A DNA stretch of 64,000 nucleotides from Methanoregula sp. (GTDB lineage Archaea > Halobacteriota > Methanomicrobia > Methanomicrobiales > Methanospirillaceae): positions 23,039-87,038 of the forward strand of contig JALOBP010000001.1 in assembly GCA_023228295.1 (NCBI GenBank). Direction: 5' to 3'. Shown piece after piece: positions 41,929 to 50,219 of the stretch. The notes under the pieces were generated by a model, which was not told where the DNA came from, ran no database searches, and saw only the letters and a list, made by a program, of their open reading frames with translations. The position numbers and the translations under genes were made by a program. Numbering within the stretch: position 1 is the stretch's first letter; each line of letters begins with the position of its first letter.

Positions 41929-43326
41929 TCACAAAAAGCTGAATGTCTCGGGAACCAGCGTCTGCAAATCCACGACAACCGCGAGTGCCGGTGTCGGGTT
42001 CACGTTCATCTGTTTCTGGAACTTGGTCTGGGACTGCCACGTCCCGGCATTGATCGCGAGCACGCCCCGGTAGGTTGTGATACCCTTGATGTGGACGTGA
42101 CCGGTATGCAGGATCTCCGGCAGTGGATCGATGATGAGCCGGTCGGTCTTGCCTGCGGCAATCGGGGTCCGGCGCCCGTACGCGGGGGCGAGGTGGCGCC
42201 GGACGAGCATCTCCTCCATCATCTGTCCGCTCTTGTCATAGGAAGCCCCGGGTATGAGGCCGATCATGTCATCGATGGATCGGCCATGGTACATCAGTAC
42301 CCTGACGCCCTGCAGCCGGACGAGCGCAGGATTCTCGACAAGGATACAGTTATCGGGGAATTTTCGCGTGAACTGTTCGGGGAGCACCGGCTGGGGCTCG
42401 GCGCCGCGGACCACATCGTGGTTTCCGGGCGAGAGGATGATCTTCATGCGGGAGGGCAGTTTTTTCATCATCTCGCCAAAGGCGTCGTACTGCTCGTAGA
42501 TGTTCTTCATCGTCAGCTCGGCCTCCTGGCCGGGATAGATGCCGATCCCGTCTACGAGGTCCCCGGCGATCAGGAGATACCCGAAGTCATTGTCCGCGAG
42601 CCAGTCGGAAAAGCGATCCCAGCAGTCAGACAGGAACGTGTCGCTGCCCACGTGTACATCGGAGATGAAGACCGCTTTGCCTGGCTGTTCGCTCTTATAT
42701 GGTGCATTGTCGATACGGATGTCGGGGCGATAGAGGATCTCGGCAAAGAAGAGTTTGCCGTCGTTCGAGAGCTTGCCCTTGACCCCGATAACCTCATCGT
42801 GGATGATCTTCTCGGCATCGGCAAAGGCCGGACGATCTTTTCTAAAGAGGACCGAGATGGATGACGATATGTCTTCGATCTCAGCGATGCGGTGGCCGTT
42901 TTTCGTGGTGCTCACATCGACCACCATGCCGATTACCGTGCATTCCTCCTGTCGGTAACGGGTGCTCTTGGTGAGGGCCTCGATGGGCATGGCACCGGCC
43001 CGGCCACGGATCATGCCCCCGAGCCGGCTGAAGCGGTCGCGGAAATAGTGGAGGTAGTCGCTTGTCCCGTTCACCGGGCCGGAAGTGCCGGCGATGCCGG
43101 TCACCACCTCTACCTCGGGCTCGACGTTGAACCGTGTCCCGTCGCGGGTGGGCCGGATGCCGGGAATGTGTTTTGCGGAGACCACGATGGTGTTCTCCGG
43201 GACACCGGCAATGATGCGCTCGATGAGATCGTCCTCACCCTGCTCCAGGATGTAGCGCACCACTTCGGGATGCACCTGGAGCTTGGTATCGAGGAACCGG
43301 TGGGTGATCTCCTGCGCATCAAGCAT
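41929..43326 (-). CDS. dp1: DNA polymerase D small subunit (DP1)
   Basis: This 465-residue subunit of the archaeal replicative polymerase PolD has an OB-fold region (about residues 120-200) and a calcineurin-like phosphoesterase domain with the metal-binding motifs ISDVHVGSD, AGDLVDGI, SPGNHDVV, YHGRSI and HTGHVHI, all intact, so it should have 3'-5' proofreading exonuclease activity as in PolD generally. It ends near QTLVPETFSFL. It lies convergent with ech and is followed upstream by a repeat-rich region. The large subunit DP2 is not in the window. Confidence 0.95.
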   Translation of the reverse strand: MLDAQEITHRFLDTKLQVHPEVVRYILEQGEDDLIERIIAGVPENTIVVSAKHIPGIRPTRDGTRFNVEPEVEVVTGIAGTSGPVNGTSDYLHYFRDRFSRLGGMIRGRAGAMPIEALTKSTRYRQEECTVIGMVVDVSTTKNGHRIAEIEDISSSISVLFRKDRPAFADAEKIIHDEVIGVKGKLSNDGKLFFAEILYRPDIRIDNAPYKSEQPGKAVFISDVHVGSDTFLSDCWDRFSDWLADNDFGYLLIAGDLVDGIGIYPGQEAELTMKNIYEQYDAFGEMMKKLPSRMKIILSPGNHDVVRGAEPQPVLPEQFTRKFPDNCILVENPALVRLQGVRVLMYHGRSIDDMIGLIPGASYDKSGQMMEEMLVRRHLAPAYGRRTPIAAGKTDRLIIDPLPEILHTGHVHIKGITTYRGVLAINAGTWQSQTKFQKQMNVNPTPALAVVVDLQTLVPETFSFL

Positions 43327-43406
43327 ACCGGATTATCGGCTGTGAGAGAAAATATAGGCTGTTGTTCGGGTACCGAAAAGATGGCCAAAGGCCCCGAAAA
43401 AAGGGT

Positions 43407-43748
43407 TCAGTCGTACTCGGCAAACCGTGCCGGGTTCTGCCGCCGGATCCACCAGCCGCCGCCAATTACACCAACGCCACAGATGCCGATGCGTGCCGGT
43501 ACGACCGGGAGCGATGAGGAGCCGCCCGGTGCCAGGGTTGGAGCCGGCGGGGCTGTTGTCCGCGTTGTGACCCGATCTGTACCGGTCAGGGCCCGCCCCC
43601 GCCAAAGTACACCGCCAGACCCCCTGCATGCCGTTTGCCCGCCAGACCCGGCAATCTCCGGTATGTAACTGCCCGGTTTTCCCGCCTGTTTGCCATTGGC
43701 CCTGATGGGGGTCGGGCGGTGTACTTTGGCAGATGCTCTTTCCCGCAC
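43407..43748 (-). CDS. Possible secreted/membrane fragment with C-terminal anchor (doubtful)
   Basis: This 113-codon frame ends in a Thr/Pro/Ala-rich linker and a hydrophobic segment (residues about 82-103, PVVPARIGICGVGVI) followed by RRQNPARF. That is the look of a C-terminal membrane anchor of an archaeal surface protein. Its first half lies inside the inverted repeats at 43601-43730 and encodes nothing family-like. It is probably a truncated remnant or a spurious frame; listed with low confidence. Confidence 0.25.
   Translation of the reverse strand: MRERASAKVHRPTPIRANGKQAGKPGSYIPEIAGSGGQTACRGSGGVLWRGRALTGTDRVTTRTTAPPAPTLAPGGSSSLPVVPARIGICGVGVIGGGWWIRRQNPARFAEYD
43601..43730. repeat. 130-bp element with 24-bp inverted terminal repeats
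   Basis: GCCAAAGTACACCGCCAGAC with CCC (43601-43624) is mirrored at 43707-43730, whose minus strand reads GCCAAAGTACACCGCCCGAC with CCC. The arms differ at one base. The interior is 82 bp. The layout resembles a miniature inverted-repeat element (MITE-like), although no target duplication is obvious. Confidence 0.55.
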
Positions 43749-43807
43749 TGCTGCAATAAGGGCATTTTTACGATGATATCCTGTCGGCAGGCCTGCTGCC
43801 AGCCGGA

Positions 43808-43828
43808 TCCAAAGTACACCGCCCGACC
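43808..43828 (+). repeat. Third copy of the repeat arm
   Basis: TCCAAAGTACACCGCCCGAC with a final C is a third copy of the arm, lying 77 bp after the inverted pair and 86 bp before the LysE start. Three near-identical copies in 230 bp are unlikely by chance. Confidence 0.55.
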
Positions 43829-43914
43829 AAACAATGCAGAAGCCGGCCGGCGGGCCCGGCAGTCTTCATTACCCGACCGGGACATATCCTGTATACGCAA
43901 ACGGAGCCACCGCA

Positions 43915-44538
43915 TTGCTCACCGAAATCCTCTCGACCCTGATCCTTGGCTTTGTCATCGGGCTTACCGGAGCGCTTGCTCCCGGCCCGACGCTGGTCGC
44001 CACTATCAACACCTCCTTAAAAGGGGACTGGACGGCGGGGCTCAAGGTCTCGCTCGGCCATATCGTGATCGAGACCGCGATATTCTTCTTAATCATCCTC
44101 GGCCTCGCCTCCGTTGCACAGCCGTACACCACCGCAATCGCGGTCATCGGCGGCATCGCGCTCATCATCTTCGGGATCATGACAATCACAGGCAGCAGGA
44201 GTGCAAGCCTGAACACGGCACCGGCACAGGCTGCAGCAAACCCGTATATGGCCGGGCTCCTGACGAGCGCCGCCAATCCCTACTTCTGGATCTGGTGGCT
44301 CTCGGTCGGCAGCGCCCTGCTCATTTCCTCACTCGCGGGCGGGTTCCTGCTGGCGGTCGTCTTCATGATCGGCCACTGGGGAGCAGATGTCAGCTGGTAC
44401 GTGTTCGTCTCCACAACTGTTGCAAAAGGGAGTACGATCCTGCCGGACCGCACCTATCATAATGTCATGGCGGCCTGCGGAGTCTTCCTTGTGTTCTTCG
44501 GGTTCTGGTACCTTGTGGGCCCGTTCCTTCCAAGCTGA
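43915..44538 (+). CDS. LysE/RhtB-family exporter-like membrane protein (copy 1)
   Basis: This roughly 207-residue protein has six hydrophobic segments and the LysE-type N-terminus GFVIGLTGALAPGPTLVATI. These proteins export amino acids or related small molecules. I choose TTG 43915 (LLTEILSTL) because a GGAG site precedes it by 8 bases and the first membrane helix follows at once; an ATG at 43834 in the same frame would add 27 residues that lie over the third repeat copy. The conserved motif with NPYFWIWW in the middle is present. A signal peptidase gene follows. Confidence 0.85.
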   Translation: MLTEILSTLILGFVIGLTGALAPGPTLVATINTSLKGDWTAGLKVSLGHIVIETAIFFLIILGLASVAQPYTTAIAVIGGIALIIFGIMTITGSRSASLNTAPAQAAANPYMAGLLTSAANPYFWIWWLSVGSALLISSLAGGFLLAVVFMIGHWGADVSWYVFVSTTVAKGSTILPDRTYHNVMAACGVFLVFFGFWYLVGPFLPS

Positions 44539-44630
44539 CCGTGCATTCGATGATCATTTACTCGAAGAACTTCTCAGGTTCGTCGAAGAACTGCGTTCTT
44601 CTCCTGTCTCACCACTGATGAGGTTCGACA

Positions 44631-44688
44631 TCCCGCATGGTTAATGTGCACAGGATCGAACACTATACCAGAATCTCCGGACGATCCC
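44631..44688 (+). promoter_or_regulatory. Duplicated leader upstream of signal peptidase 1
   Basis: This leader's first 41 bases (44631-44671) match bases 45713-45753 with a single difference, and the last part also matches (GGACGATCC before ATGGC). The shared sequence contains CACTATACC, a possible TATA box, and a conserved TTAATGTGCACAGGATC segment. It shows that promoter and gene were duplicated together and selection may still act on the leader. Confidence 0.5.
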
Positions 44689-45648
44689 ATGGCTGACACT
44701 CCCACCTCCCGTGACCTCAGGTCCCTGGTCATGCAGTTCCGTACCAGCGAAAACCGGGCAGTCTCGCTCGCCCGCGACCTGCTCTGGGTTATCGCAGTTG
44801 TCGGCTCGATCGCCCTTGCCCTCTTCCTCATCTGTGGCACCTGGCCCGCAGTCGTGACCATCGAGTCGGGCAGCATGATCCCCCACATGAATATCGGGGA
44901 CCTCGTGGTCGTGGTCGATAAGGACCGGTTCGGGAACCTCCAGACGTGGGATGACGGGAGGGTCTCCGGCTACAAAAAGTTCGGCGACTACGGGGACGTG
45001 TTCATCTACCGGCCGAACGGGTATACCGACACCTGGCCACTGGCCGGCCTGCTGCCGCTCCCGGGCCAGCGCCCGATCATCCACCGGGCCATGACATGGA
45101 CGGAAGCCGGCGAGCCGGTCCCGCTCTACATCAATATCTACCGCGGGTCCGTCACGCCGGCCGGTTACCTCCCGCTTACGGTTGCCGGCACGACCACGGA
45201 CGGGTACCAGATCCTTTCGACCGGAAATACTACACCCGTAACGAATTATTCCGCCGGGAACAACGACCTCCCCTTCCCCTGCCCGCAGCTGGGGGGCAAC
45301 TGCCTCCTGCGCTCAGACAGCGTTGTGAAAAATGCCGGGTATGTCATCAATACCAGCACGGTGGCATCCCATGGCGGGTACATCACGAAGGGAGATAACA
45401 ACAATGTCAACGACCAGGGATCCCTCCCGCTCGCCACGGGCAAAACTCTCGAACCCGTACAGAATGACTGGATAGTGGGAAAAGCCCTCTTTGCCATCCC
45501 GTATATCGGCCTCCTTCCACTCTATATCAGGGAGGTAATCGTTATCGTGATCATCCTCAAGGTGCTCCATGAAATCTGGCGCCGCAGGAAGGATGAGAAC
45601 GGGAAAACTGCGGTAAAGCCGGTGAAGAAGGGAAAGAAACAGCGGTGA
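44689..45648 (+). CDS. Archaeal signal peptidase I with large insertion (copy 1)
   Basis: This 319-residue membrane protease has an N-terminal helix (about residues 31-49) and a C-terminal helix (about 279-296). The Ser-His-Asp set of the Sec11-type enzyme is visible: Ser62 in ESGSMIPHM, His132 in PIIHRAM and Asp236 in YITKGDNN. Between His132 and Asp236 there are about 104 residues, whereas ordinary archaeal enzymes have roughly 25-40, so an extra domain is inserted (Cys/Thr/Gly-rich). It may process a special substrate class such as S-layer or pilin proteins. Confidence 0.9.
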   Translation: MADTPTSRDLRSLVMQFRTSENRAVSLARDLLWVIAVVGSIALALFLICGTWPAVVTIESGSMIPHMNIGDLVVVVDKDRFGNLQTWDDGRVSGYKKFGDYGDVFIYRPNGYTDTWPLAGLLPLPGQRPIIHRAMTWTEAGEPVPLYINIYRGSVTPAGYLPLTVAGTTTDGYQILSTGNTTPVTNYSAGNNDLPFPCPQLGGNCLLRSDSVVKNAGYVINTSTVASHGGYITKGDNNNVNDQGSLPLATGKTLEPVQNDWIVGKALFAIPYIGLLPLYIREVIVIVIILKVLHEIWRRRKDENGKTAVKPVKKGKKQR

Positions 45649-45712
45649 AGAGACGGGGGCCGGTGCAAATAGTTCGGGCTGATGATGACCCGGCACAGTA
45701 ATCCCGCAAAAA

Positions 45713-45770
45713 TCCCGCATGGTTAATGTGCACAGGATCCAACACTATACCAGTACAAAAGGACGATCCT
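45713..45770 (+). promoter_or_regulatory. Duplicated leader upstream of signal peptidase 2
   Basis: This is the second copy of the leader at 44631-44688, 40 of 41 bases identical in the first part. See that entry for the shared TATA-like element. Confidence 0.5.
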
Positions 45771-46721
45771 ATGGCCGATCCCGCACCACCCCGCGACCCC
45801 AAATCCCTCATATCGCAGTTCCGCTCAAGCGACCACTGGGCAGTCTCGCTTGCCCGCGACCTCCTCTGGGTTGTCGCGGTCGTTGGCAGCATCGCGCTGT
45901 TCCTTTACCTTGTCTGCGGCACGTGGCCGGCAGTTGTCACCATCGAGTCAGGGAGCATGATCCCCAACATGAATATCGGGGACCTTGTGGTTGTCGTAGA
46001 GAAGGACCGGTTCGGGGAGCTCCAGACCTGGGATGACGGGAAGACATCCGGCTATAAAAAATTCAATGATTACGGGGATGTGATCATCTACCGCCCGAAC
46101 GGCGTCACTGATATGTGGGCCTCGATTGGGATCCTACCGCTCTCGAAACAACACCCGATCATCCACCGGGCTATGATGTGGGTTGATGCGGGTGAACCCG
46201 TCCCCTCGTACATAAACATTTACCGTGGGGCAGTTACCCCCACGGGCTACCTCCCGGTCACGGTCAGCAGCGAGACGGTGGACGGTTACAGGATTCTTAC
46301 GGTTACAGGAGCCACAGGTATCCTGCCCAATTATACTCTGACAACCCGCGATGCGACATGGGATTCCCCGTATGGCAGTTTTGTCCTGCCCGCGGACACT
46401 CTCGTGAAAAACGCCGGGTATGTCCGGGAAACGGAGACCGTTACAGCCCATGGGGGATATATCACCAAGGGTGACAACAACTACTTCAGCGACCAGGGCT
46501 ACCTGACCCTCGACAATATCGGCACGGTTGAACCTGTCGAGAAGGACTGGGTGATTGGAAAAGCCCTCTTCACCGTCCCGTATGTCGGCCTCCTCCCGCT
46601 CCATATCGGGCCGGTCATCGTCATTGTGATTATTATCATGGTTCTCCATGAGCTCTACCTCCGCAGGAAGGACGAAGCAGCGATGGTAAGACCGCAGAAG
46701 AAAGGCAAGAAACAACGGTGA
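45771..46721 (+). CDS. Archaeal signal peptidase I with large insertion (copy 2)
   Basis: This 316-residue paralogue of the preceding gene has the same Ser62 (ESGSMIPNM), His (PIIHRAM) and Asp (YITKGDNN) motifs and a similar insertion of about 100 residues. The first 60 residues and the C-terminal third are clearly homologous, while the insertion differs most (about half its residues), which suggests functional divergence. It overlaps cofH by the stop codon or precedes it by 14 bp depending on the start chosen there. The lysine-rich end KKGKKQR is shared with copy 1. Confidence 0.9.
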   Translation: MADPAPPRDPKSLISQFRSSDHWAVSLARDLLWVVAVVGSIALFLYLVCGTWPAVVTIESGSMIPNMNIGDLVVVVEKDRFGELQTWDDGKTSGYKKFNDYGDVIIYRPNGVTDMWASIGILPLSKQHPIIHRAMMWVDAGEPVPSYINIYRGAVTPTGYLPVTVSSETVDGYRILTVTGATGILPNYTLTTRDATWDSPYGSFVLPADTLVKNAGYVRETETVTAHGGYITKGDNNYFSDQGYLTLDNIGTVEPVEKDWVIGKALFTVPYVGLLPLHIGPVIVIVIIIMVLHELYLRRKDEAAMVRPQKKGKKQR

Positions 46722-46735
46722 AGGAGAAGAGACAA

Positions 46736-47821
46736 TTGGCAACGGTATCAACACTCGTATCCGACGTGCTGGAAGGCCACCGGCTCAACGAGCCGGAAGC
46801 AACCCTTCTGCTGAAAACACAGGGACGCGACACCCTCGCAATCCTTGCGGCTGCTGACGAGATGCGGGAGCGGCGGGTCGGGGAGACCGTCACCTTTGTA
46901 CGGAACCAGAACCTGCACGTGACCAACATCTGCAAGAATCTCTGCAGTTTCTGCGGCTTTGGCCGGAAGATCTCCGATGAGGGGGCGTACTGCCACGACA
47001 AGGCGGGCATACAGGAACAGGCACGGCTTGCATATGAACGGAACGTGACCGAGATCTGCCTCCTCTCGGGTGTCCATCCCGGGTTCACGCTCGATACGTA
47101 CATCGACATGATGCACTGGATCCATGAAGTTGCTCCGGGCGTCCATATCCATGCGTTCAGCCCCGATGAGGTTGCCCACGCGGCACACCGGGGAAATATT
47201 ACCTCGCCGGATGTCATCGCCCGGCTCAAAGACGAAGGGCTTGGCACTATCCAGGGAACCGCGGCAGAGATCCTTGTAGATTCCGTCAGGAAAGTCATCT
47301 GCCCCCGCAAGGTGCCGACTGCTGACTGGATCAGGATTATAAAAGAGTCGCACAAGGCCGGCCTGCGGTCAACGGCTACCATAATGTACGGATCGTACGA
47401 GACAGCAGAAGACCAGGTTGAGCACCTCAGTATTCTACGCGGGATCCAGGACGAGACCCGGGGGTTCACCGAACTCGTCACCCTCCCGTTCGTCCACACC
47501 AATACCCCGCTCTATCAGCAGGGCCTTGCCCGGGCGGGGCCTACGGGAAGGGAAGACCTCCTGATGCTTGCGGTTTCCCGTCTCTTCCTTGACAATTTCA
47601 ACAACATCCAGGTGGCTTGGGGCAAGGTTGGCCTGAAGATGACCCAGCTCGCCCTCCTCTCGGGTGCCAACGACCTTGCCGGCACCATGTTCACGGACGA
47701 TGTGACCGGGGATGCCGGTGCATCCGGCTCGGATTACCTCGACCCTGCCGATATGGAGCGGATTGTTACCGATGTCGGGCGAAAACTCCGGCAGCGGACA
47801 ACGCTGTACGAATTGGTGTGA
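46736..47821 (+). CDS. cofH: F420 synthesis radical SAM enzyme CofH (copy 1)
   Basis: This 361-residue radical SAM enzyme is 7,8-didemethyl-8-hydroxy-5-deazariboflavin synthase subunit 2, which transfers the 4-hydroxyphenyl group of tyrosine for F420's deazaflavin core. The [4Fe-4S]-SAM motif is CKNLCSFCGF (Cys66, 70, 73). The TTG at 46736 is preferred because it aligns exactly with the second copy's N-terminus (STLVSDVLEGHRL) and has GGAG nine bases before; a GTG at 46718 is in frame. Its partner CofG is not in this window. Confidence 0.93.
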   Translation: MATVSTLVSDVLEGHRLNEPEATLLLKTQGRDTLAILAAADEMRERRVGETVTFVRNQNLHVTNICKNLCSFCGFGRKISDEGAYCHDKAGIQEQARLAYERNVTEICLLSGVHPGFTLDTYIDMMHWIHEVAPGVHIHAFSPDEVAHAAHRGNITSPDVIARLKDEGLGTIQGTAAEILVDSVRKVICPRKVPTADWIRIIKESHKAGLRSTATIMYGSYETAEDQVEHLSILRGIQDETRGFTELVTLPFVHTNTPLYQQGLARAGPTGREDLLMLAVSRLFLDNFNNIQVAWGKVGLKMTQLALLSGANDLAGTMFTDDVTGDAGASGSDYLDPADMERIVTDVGRKLRQRTTLYELV

Positions 47822-47882
47822 GAAAAAGAATTCCTGGACCGTACCGAATCTTACGCCAGCACGGTATGGAAAAAAATTGTAA

Positions 47883-50216
47883 TTAGTTCTCCCCTTCAGG
47901 AGTACCGTGTGCCGGAGCACCGTGTCCTTTTCTCCTGTCGAGCCATTCGGTAAGTTGTCCCATTACCGAGAGCACTGCCGGCATGATAAAGATCGCGCCG
48001 ATCAGTGAGAATGCGACGGCGATCAGGGTCGAGATTCCGAAGTTGCTGATGATCGGGAATGTCGCGAGGCATAGTGCCGAGAACCCGAAGAAGGTGGCAA
48101 GACCCGAGACCGTGATAGCCGTTCCGATCTTCTGGACACTTTCCTGGATGGCTGCGATAGGATCGTGCAGCCGTTCCTCCTCCTCGGCATAACGCTCCAT
48201 GACAAGGATGGTATATTCTGCAGCCACACCGATTGTCATTGATCCGAGCGTTGCCGTGAGCGGGTTGTACGTGAGGCCGATGATATACATCATGACCGCG
48301 TTCCATCCGACAACGAAGATGATCGGGATCATCGGGGATACCGCATGGAGGTGCCGGTATACGAGAATAAGGAATACGCCGACAAAGATGAACCCAAGGA
48401 TGGTCATAATATCCTTCGATTCTGACATGGCCCCCAAGAGACTGGTCATCATCTCGAAATTCCCGGCTGGTTCTACCGAGATCCCTACGGGCGGTTCGAG
48501 GAATTCAATATCCTTCACTACCTGCTCTTTCAGGTTGTTCTGCTGGTCCATCGACAGATCTGTTGTGCTGAACCGGATGATCCCGCACATCGAGTCACTG
48601 AGAACCGATTCCCGTGTATCCACCGGTATTTTTTCGAGCACTGTATTGAGCTGGGCCTGGGTCTCCGGCACCACACCGTTATTATACTGGAGGATATACG
48701 TAACGATGCTTGTTGCCCCGGTCATTTCTGTATGATGATCCAGCTCGTAATCCTGGAAATCCTTAATCCATATTACGGTATCGAGATCTGTCACGCGGGC
48801 ACCCTGGATCAGCAGGTCTGCAGTACTGGTTGCCCCGATAATGCGGGTGACTTTGTCGATGTTGATTTTGGCCGGCATATCCGAGGGAACAAATGCGTTC
48901 TCATCAGAACTGACCGGGATGGTCGGGTCAATCTGGAACCCGATCAGGGCGATAAGACCGGCCAGGAGCAGGACCGGTACTGGATTCTTGGCAATCTTAA
49001 CCGAGGTATTTGTCAGGAACTGGCCATAGGAGAAGGAACTCCTCTTCCCGTTTTTGGCGCGGTTTTTCGGGCTGTCGATGATGGTATCGCATGCATCCGT
49101 TCCTACGGCATAACACTGCCCGGTCTGTTGGGGCTTGGGCTGGTAATTCACCAGGAGGGCGATGGTGGGCATACCTATGCAGGATACCCAGAAACAGGTG
49201 TTAATGCCGATGATGGACACTACACCGAACGAGCGGATCATCGGGACGGTCGAGACATACATGGCCAAAAATCCCATGGATGTGGCCAGCATCGCGTACA
49301 TGACCGCCGGGCCGGTGCGGGTCACGGTCATGAATACCGCGTCCTCAAGCGATCCTTTCCTCGCCTCCTCGTCAAACCGGGCGTGGAACTGGATCGCATA
49401 ATCGATCCCAAGGCCAATGAGGACCGGGAAGGCCCCGATCACCGCCATGTTCAGATTGATACCGGCAATGCCCATCAGGCCAAGCGAGGTCACCAGGCCG
49501 ATTGCTACGAGCAGGACCGGCATGAACCGGTGGCGGACATAGGAGAAGAGGATCCCCATCGTGATGATCATCAGGATGAGCGCACCCCCGATGAGAATGC
49601 CCATGTTACTCGAAAGCCCCGTACTCATCTGTTGTTGGAACGCCGGGGAGCCGGACATCTCTACGACCACCCCGGGTGGGGCGGTGGAGGAGTCCACAAC
49701 CGATTGCACGTTGTTCAGTACGGACTTCTGGACCTTTTCCGACAACCCGGGAGTGAGTTTCATCTGGACGAGAGTCAGCACGTTGGATGGATAGACAAGG
49801 GTGCGGGTGCTCTCGGGAAGTGAATTGACAATACGTAATGTGTCAGCTTCCGATGTGGGAAGGGTTCCTCCATTGTACGCTTTCAGGATATCAGTGATGC
49901 TGGTTACGCTCTTGATATTCTGCTGTTGCCGCAGATCGTTTTCGAGATAATCGATATACCGAAGGACATCCGGGCTCAGCGGATCCCCGGCTTCGATGAT
50001 GAGGATGATCGTATCGGACTTGTAGTCGTTATTATATTTTTCCTGGATGGCACCGGCCGGGGTGTCCTTGAATACATACGTCTCCCACCCTGTCTGCATG
50101 CTGAGCATGGTCATGCCGAAGATACCGATGCAGAACAGGGCAAAGATCAGGAAGGCGACCTGTTTCGGCCTCCTGATGATAGTATTTGCGATACCCTCAA
50201 AAATCTCTTGAATCAT
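47883..50216 (-). CDS. HAE3-family RND exporter (MMPL-type)
   Basis: This 777-residue membrane protein has the RND architecture in two halves: each has one membrane segment, a large extracytoplasmic domain and then five more segments (starts near residues 17 and 420). The recurring motifs MGIAGINLNMAVIGAFPVLIGLGIDYAIQF and NPLTATLGSMTIGVAAEYTILVME hold the conserved acidic and Gly residues. HAE3 proteins in archaea export hydrophobic compounds or lipids. It starts 3 bp after a COG1361-type gene and is the last gene of the operon, with the end convergent to cofH. Confidence 0.93.
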   Translation of the reverse strand: MIQEIFEGIANTIIRRPKQVAFLIFALFCIGIFGMTMLSMQTGWETYVFKDTPAGAIQEKYNNDYKSDTIILIIEAGDPLSPDVLRYIDYLENDLRQQQNIKSVTSITDILKAYNGGTLPTSEADTLRIVNSLPESTRTLVYPSNVLTLVQMKLTPGLSEKVQKSVLNNVQSVVDSSTAPPGVVVEMSGSPAFQQQMSTGLSSNMGILIGGALILMIITMGILFSYVRHRFMPVLLVAIGLVTSLGLMGIAGINLNMAVIGAFPVLIGLGIDYAIQFHARFDEEARKGSLEDAVFMTVTRTGPAVMYAMLATSMGFLAMYVSTVPMIRSFGVVSIIGINTCFWVSCIGMPTIALLVNYQPKPQQTGQCYAVGTDACDTIIDSPKNRAKNGKRSSFSYGQFLTNTSVKIAKNPVPVLLLAGLIALIGFQIDPTIPVSSDENAFVPSDMPAKINIDKVTRIIGATSTADLLIQGARVTDLDTVIWIKDFQDYELDHHTEMTGATSIVTYILQYNNGVVPETQAQLNTVLEKIPVDTRESVLSDSMCGIIRFSTTDLSMDQQNNLKEQVVKDIEFLEPPVGISVEPAGNFEMMTSLLGAMSESKDIMTILGFIFVGVFLILVYRHLHAVSPMIPIIFVVGWNAVMMYIIGLTYNPLTATLGSMTIGVAAEYTILVMERYAEEEERLHDPIAAIQESVQKIGTAITVSGLATFFGFSALCLATFPIISNFGISTLIAVAFSLIGAIFIMPAVLSVMGQLTEWLDRRKGHGAPAHGTPEGEN

Positions 50217-50219
50217 GGC

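Noticed and set aside
48732..49823. 363-codon plus-strand frame opposite the RND exporter
   Set aside because: Antisense shadow; charged residues mirror the membrane codons of the real gene.
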